This document shows positions 63,021 through 64,000 of a stretch of DNA of 64,000 nt, piece by piece. Source of the stretch: Dictyoglomus sp. NZ13-RE01 (lineage in GTDB: Bacteria > Dictyoglomota > Dictyoglomia > Dictyoglomales > Dictyoglomaceae). The position numbers and the translations under genes are program-made. The notes under the pieces were generated by a model. The model saw only the letters and a program-made list of their open reading frames with translations. It made no database searches and had not been told where the DNA came from. How positions within the stretch are numbered: the first letter of the stretch is position 1; every line of letters begins with the position of its first letter. The stretch covers positions 30,576 to 94,575 of the forward strand of contig NIRF01000007.1 in assembly GCA_002878375.1 (NCBI GenBank). The letters run 5' to 3'.

Positions 63021-63740
63021 TTATTTAAATAGCTTCTCTATTTCATCCTCCCACATTTTATAAAACCTATCAATCAGCATATGGATCTTTTGAATATTTC
63101 TTGTTTTTATTCCCTCAAATATTTCTCTATGATATGAGTAAGTTTTTTCTGCAAAAACTGGATTTTCCCGTGGGTCTTGCCAGGATAAAAAGATGTCCTT
63201 TAAACCTTCCAAAAAATCATAGAGAAATTTATTTTTTGAAGCTCTATATATGGCACTATAGAAGTTCCAAAGCTCTTCCAAGCTCTCCTCGCTTCTCCTT
63301 TGAGTTTCCTCAAGAATATTTAATAACTTCTCAATACTTTTAATCTCCTCATCATCTATATTTTTTATAACTTCCTCAAAAGCAAGCTTTTCCAATGCTT
63401 TTCTTACTTTTATTACGTCAAGAAGTCTTTCCTTCTCCTTTGTATCTACATGAAGGACTATATAAAACATTTCAGGAGTAAAGGGATTTTTAATGTATAT
63501 ACCACTTCCTGGCTTTACCTCTACAAGATTTAAACTTTCCATAATTCTTATGGCTTCTCTTAAAAGAGGTCTGCTAACCCTTAAAGCACGTGCAAGATCC
63601 CTTTCTGAAGGTAGCCTATCCCCCACCTTCATATTCTGAGATACAGCATACTCCATAATAGCTTTTACAATACTATCCGTCAATTTTGTTCTAACAATTG
63701 GCTTCACTCTAAAACACCTCTCATAAACTGGACTAACCAA
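63021..63740 (-). CDS. GntR-family regulator, FadR subfamily
   Basis: A 239-residue regulator with an N-terminal winged helix (GDRLPSERDLARALRVSRPLLREAIR) and a helical FCD ligand domain. The start appears to be TTG at 63740, after AGAGGAT; no ATG occurs before the HTH except at residue 29. It lies directly upstream of the GH127 gene and probably represses it through the operator in the 68-base gap, responding to a sugar acid or pentose-derived ligand. Confidence 0.9.
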   Translation of the reverse strand: MVSPVYERCFRVKPIVRTKLTDSIVKAIMEYAVSQNMKVGDRLPSERDLARALRVSRPLLREAIRIMESLNLVEVKPGSGIYIKNPFTPEMFYIVLHVDTKEKERLLDVIKVRKALEKLAFEEVIKNIDDEEIKSIEKLLNILEETQRRSEESLEELWNFYSAIYRASKNKFLYDFLEGLKDIFLSWQDPRENPVFAEKTYSYHREIFEGIKTRNIQKIHMLIDRFYKMWEDEIEKLFK

Positions 63741-63811
63741 TTTTATCCTCTAATATACAGATTGTCAATGAGGAGAAATTCCTGACCTGTAATCAGTTTT
63801 TGAAAAGAAAA

Positions 63812-63866
63812 ACCTCCCAGGGTTAGAATTAGATTAGAAAGAGATAACATCCAAACCCCGGGAGGT
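63812..63866 (+). promoter_or_regulatory. Inverted repeat masking the ribosome binding site of the last gene
   Basis: ACCTCCCAGGGTT (63812-63824) and AACCCCGGGAGGT (63854-63866) are 13-base inverted repeats with one mismatch. The right arm contains GGGAGGT, the Shine-Dalgarno sequence for the ATG at 63874. In RNA that reads through from outside the hairpin would hide it, a design known from transposase genes. Confidence 0.6.
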
Positions 63867-63873
63867 GAAAACT

Positions 63874-64000
63874 ATGGTCATTAATATTCTACCAGATTTT
63901 TCTTTAAGAAAAAAGATAAAAGAAATTTTAATTGTGTTAATAATGAGTTTAATAAAAGAGAAAAAACCATCAATTAGAGCTCTTTCTAAAAAAGCTTTAT
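63874..64000 (+). CDS. Start of an unidentified, possibly transposase, gene (partial)
   Basis: An open frame runs from ATG 63874 to the window edge (42 codons), basic and helical (SLRKKIKEILIVLIMSLI and then SIRALSKKAL), behind GGGAGGT. The N-terminus and the RBS-masking hairpin suggest a DDE-type transposase, but the catalytic part lies outside the window and no terminal repeat could be defined. Alternatives are any small regulatory or hypothetical gene. Confidence 0.45.
   Translation, partial: MVINILPDFSLRKKIKEILIVLIMSLIKEKKPSIRALSKKAL

Overview
The window is AT-rich, gene-dense bacterial DNA from a thermophilic, anaerobic, sugar-fermenting diderm. The best guess is Dictyoglomus or a close relative; this rests on gene content and style, since no rRNA or other taxonomic marker is present. 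Supporting signs are a TtuB/TtuA tRNA-thiolation pair (a thermophile trait), an Etf-linked lactate/glycolate-type dehydrogenase, oligosaccharide-type Opp ABC importers with ROK regulators, GH13 and GH127 glycosidases, and a heptose pathway with O-antigen ligase and heptosyltransferase domains (an outer membrane). No tRNA, rRNA or CRISPR array was recognised.

Layout. 1-2 kb: LolD/MacB-like ABC exporter whose permease is frameshifted, behind a perfect operator-like inverted repeat. 2-5.2 kb: etfB-etfA-glcD operon. 5.2-8.2 kb: two decayed signalling genes, one fused to the tail of an HD-GYP domain and one carrying two frameshifts. 8.2-10.4 kb: NamZ-like muramidase and a serine hydrolase. 10.5-15.2 kb: glycerol operon (glpK, G3P dehydrogenase, NAD(P)/FAD oxidoreductase, DUF1667) with a promoter, a leader terminator and an internal terminator. 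15.3-20.3 kb: broken small gene, MFS transporter with an apparently leaderless promoter, heterodimeric ABC exporter. 20.3-23.3 kb: nikR-nikMNQO nickel/cobalt uptake. 23.4-34.8 kb: sugar region with two ROK regulators, secreted amylase, complete Opp-type ABC importer, BadF/BcrA-type sugar kinase, and a coiled-coil protein. 34.9-36 kb: Rieske oxygenase-like protein. 36.0-39.3 kb: a structured RNA with its own promoter (6S RNA candidate), alaS and ruvX. 39.3-43.5 kb: phoU facing pstSCAB. 43.6-48.5 kb: nucleotide-heptose synthesis (GmhA-GmhB fusion, HldA-like, HldC-like) facing an O-antigen-ligase/GT9 fusion. 48.5-51.9 kb: DUF4330, M28 peptidase, beta-CASP RNase. 52-54.9 kb: nucleotidyltransferase and znuACB. 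55.1-57.4 kb: periplasmic-sensor HD-GYP protein. 57.4-58.6 kb: small-gene module DUF1659-DUF2922-CxxC protein-M15 peptidase-YvrJ. 58.8-60 kb: ttuB-ttuA. 60-63.7 kb: frameshifted LamG lipoprotein, GH127 enzyme and its FadR-type regulator with a visible operator. The right edge holds the start of an unidentified, possibly transposase, gene behind an RBS-masking hairpin.

How the genes work together: glycosidases and the Opp importer feed sugars to kinases and fermentation; GlpK and its partners oxidise glycerol 3-phosphate; the Etf complex handles 2-hydroxyacids; Nik, Pst and Znu systems supply metals and phosphate; the heptose genes build surface glycans. The most notable features are the candidate 6S RNA, the bacterial ubiquitin-like tRNA thiolation cassette, two domain fusions in heptose/LPS assembly, promoters that place the start codon at the predicted transcription start, the DUF1659/DUF2922/YvrJ/M15 module, and repeated single-base indels in homopolymers that break four genes.
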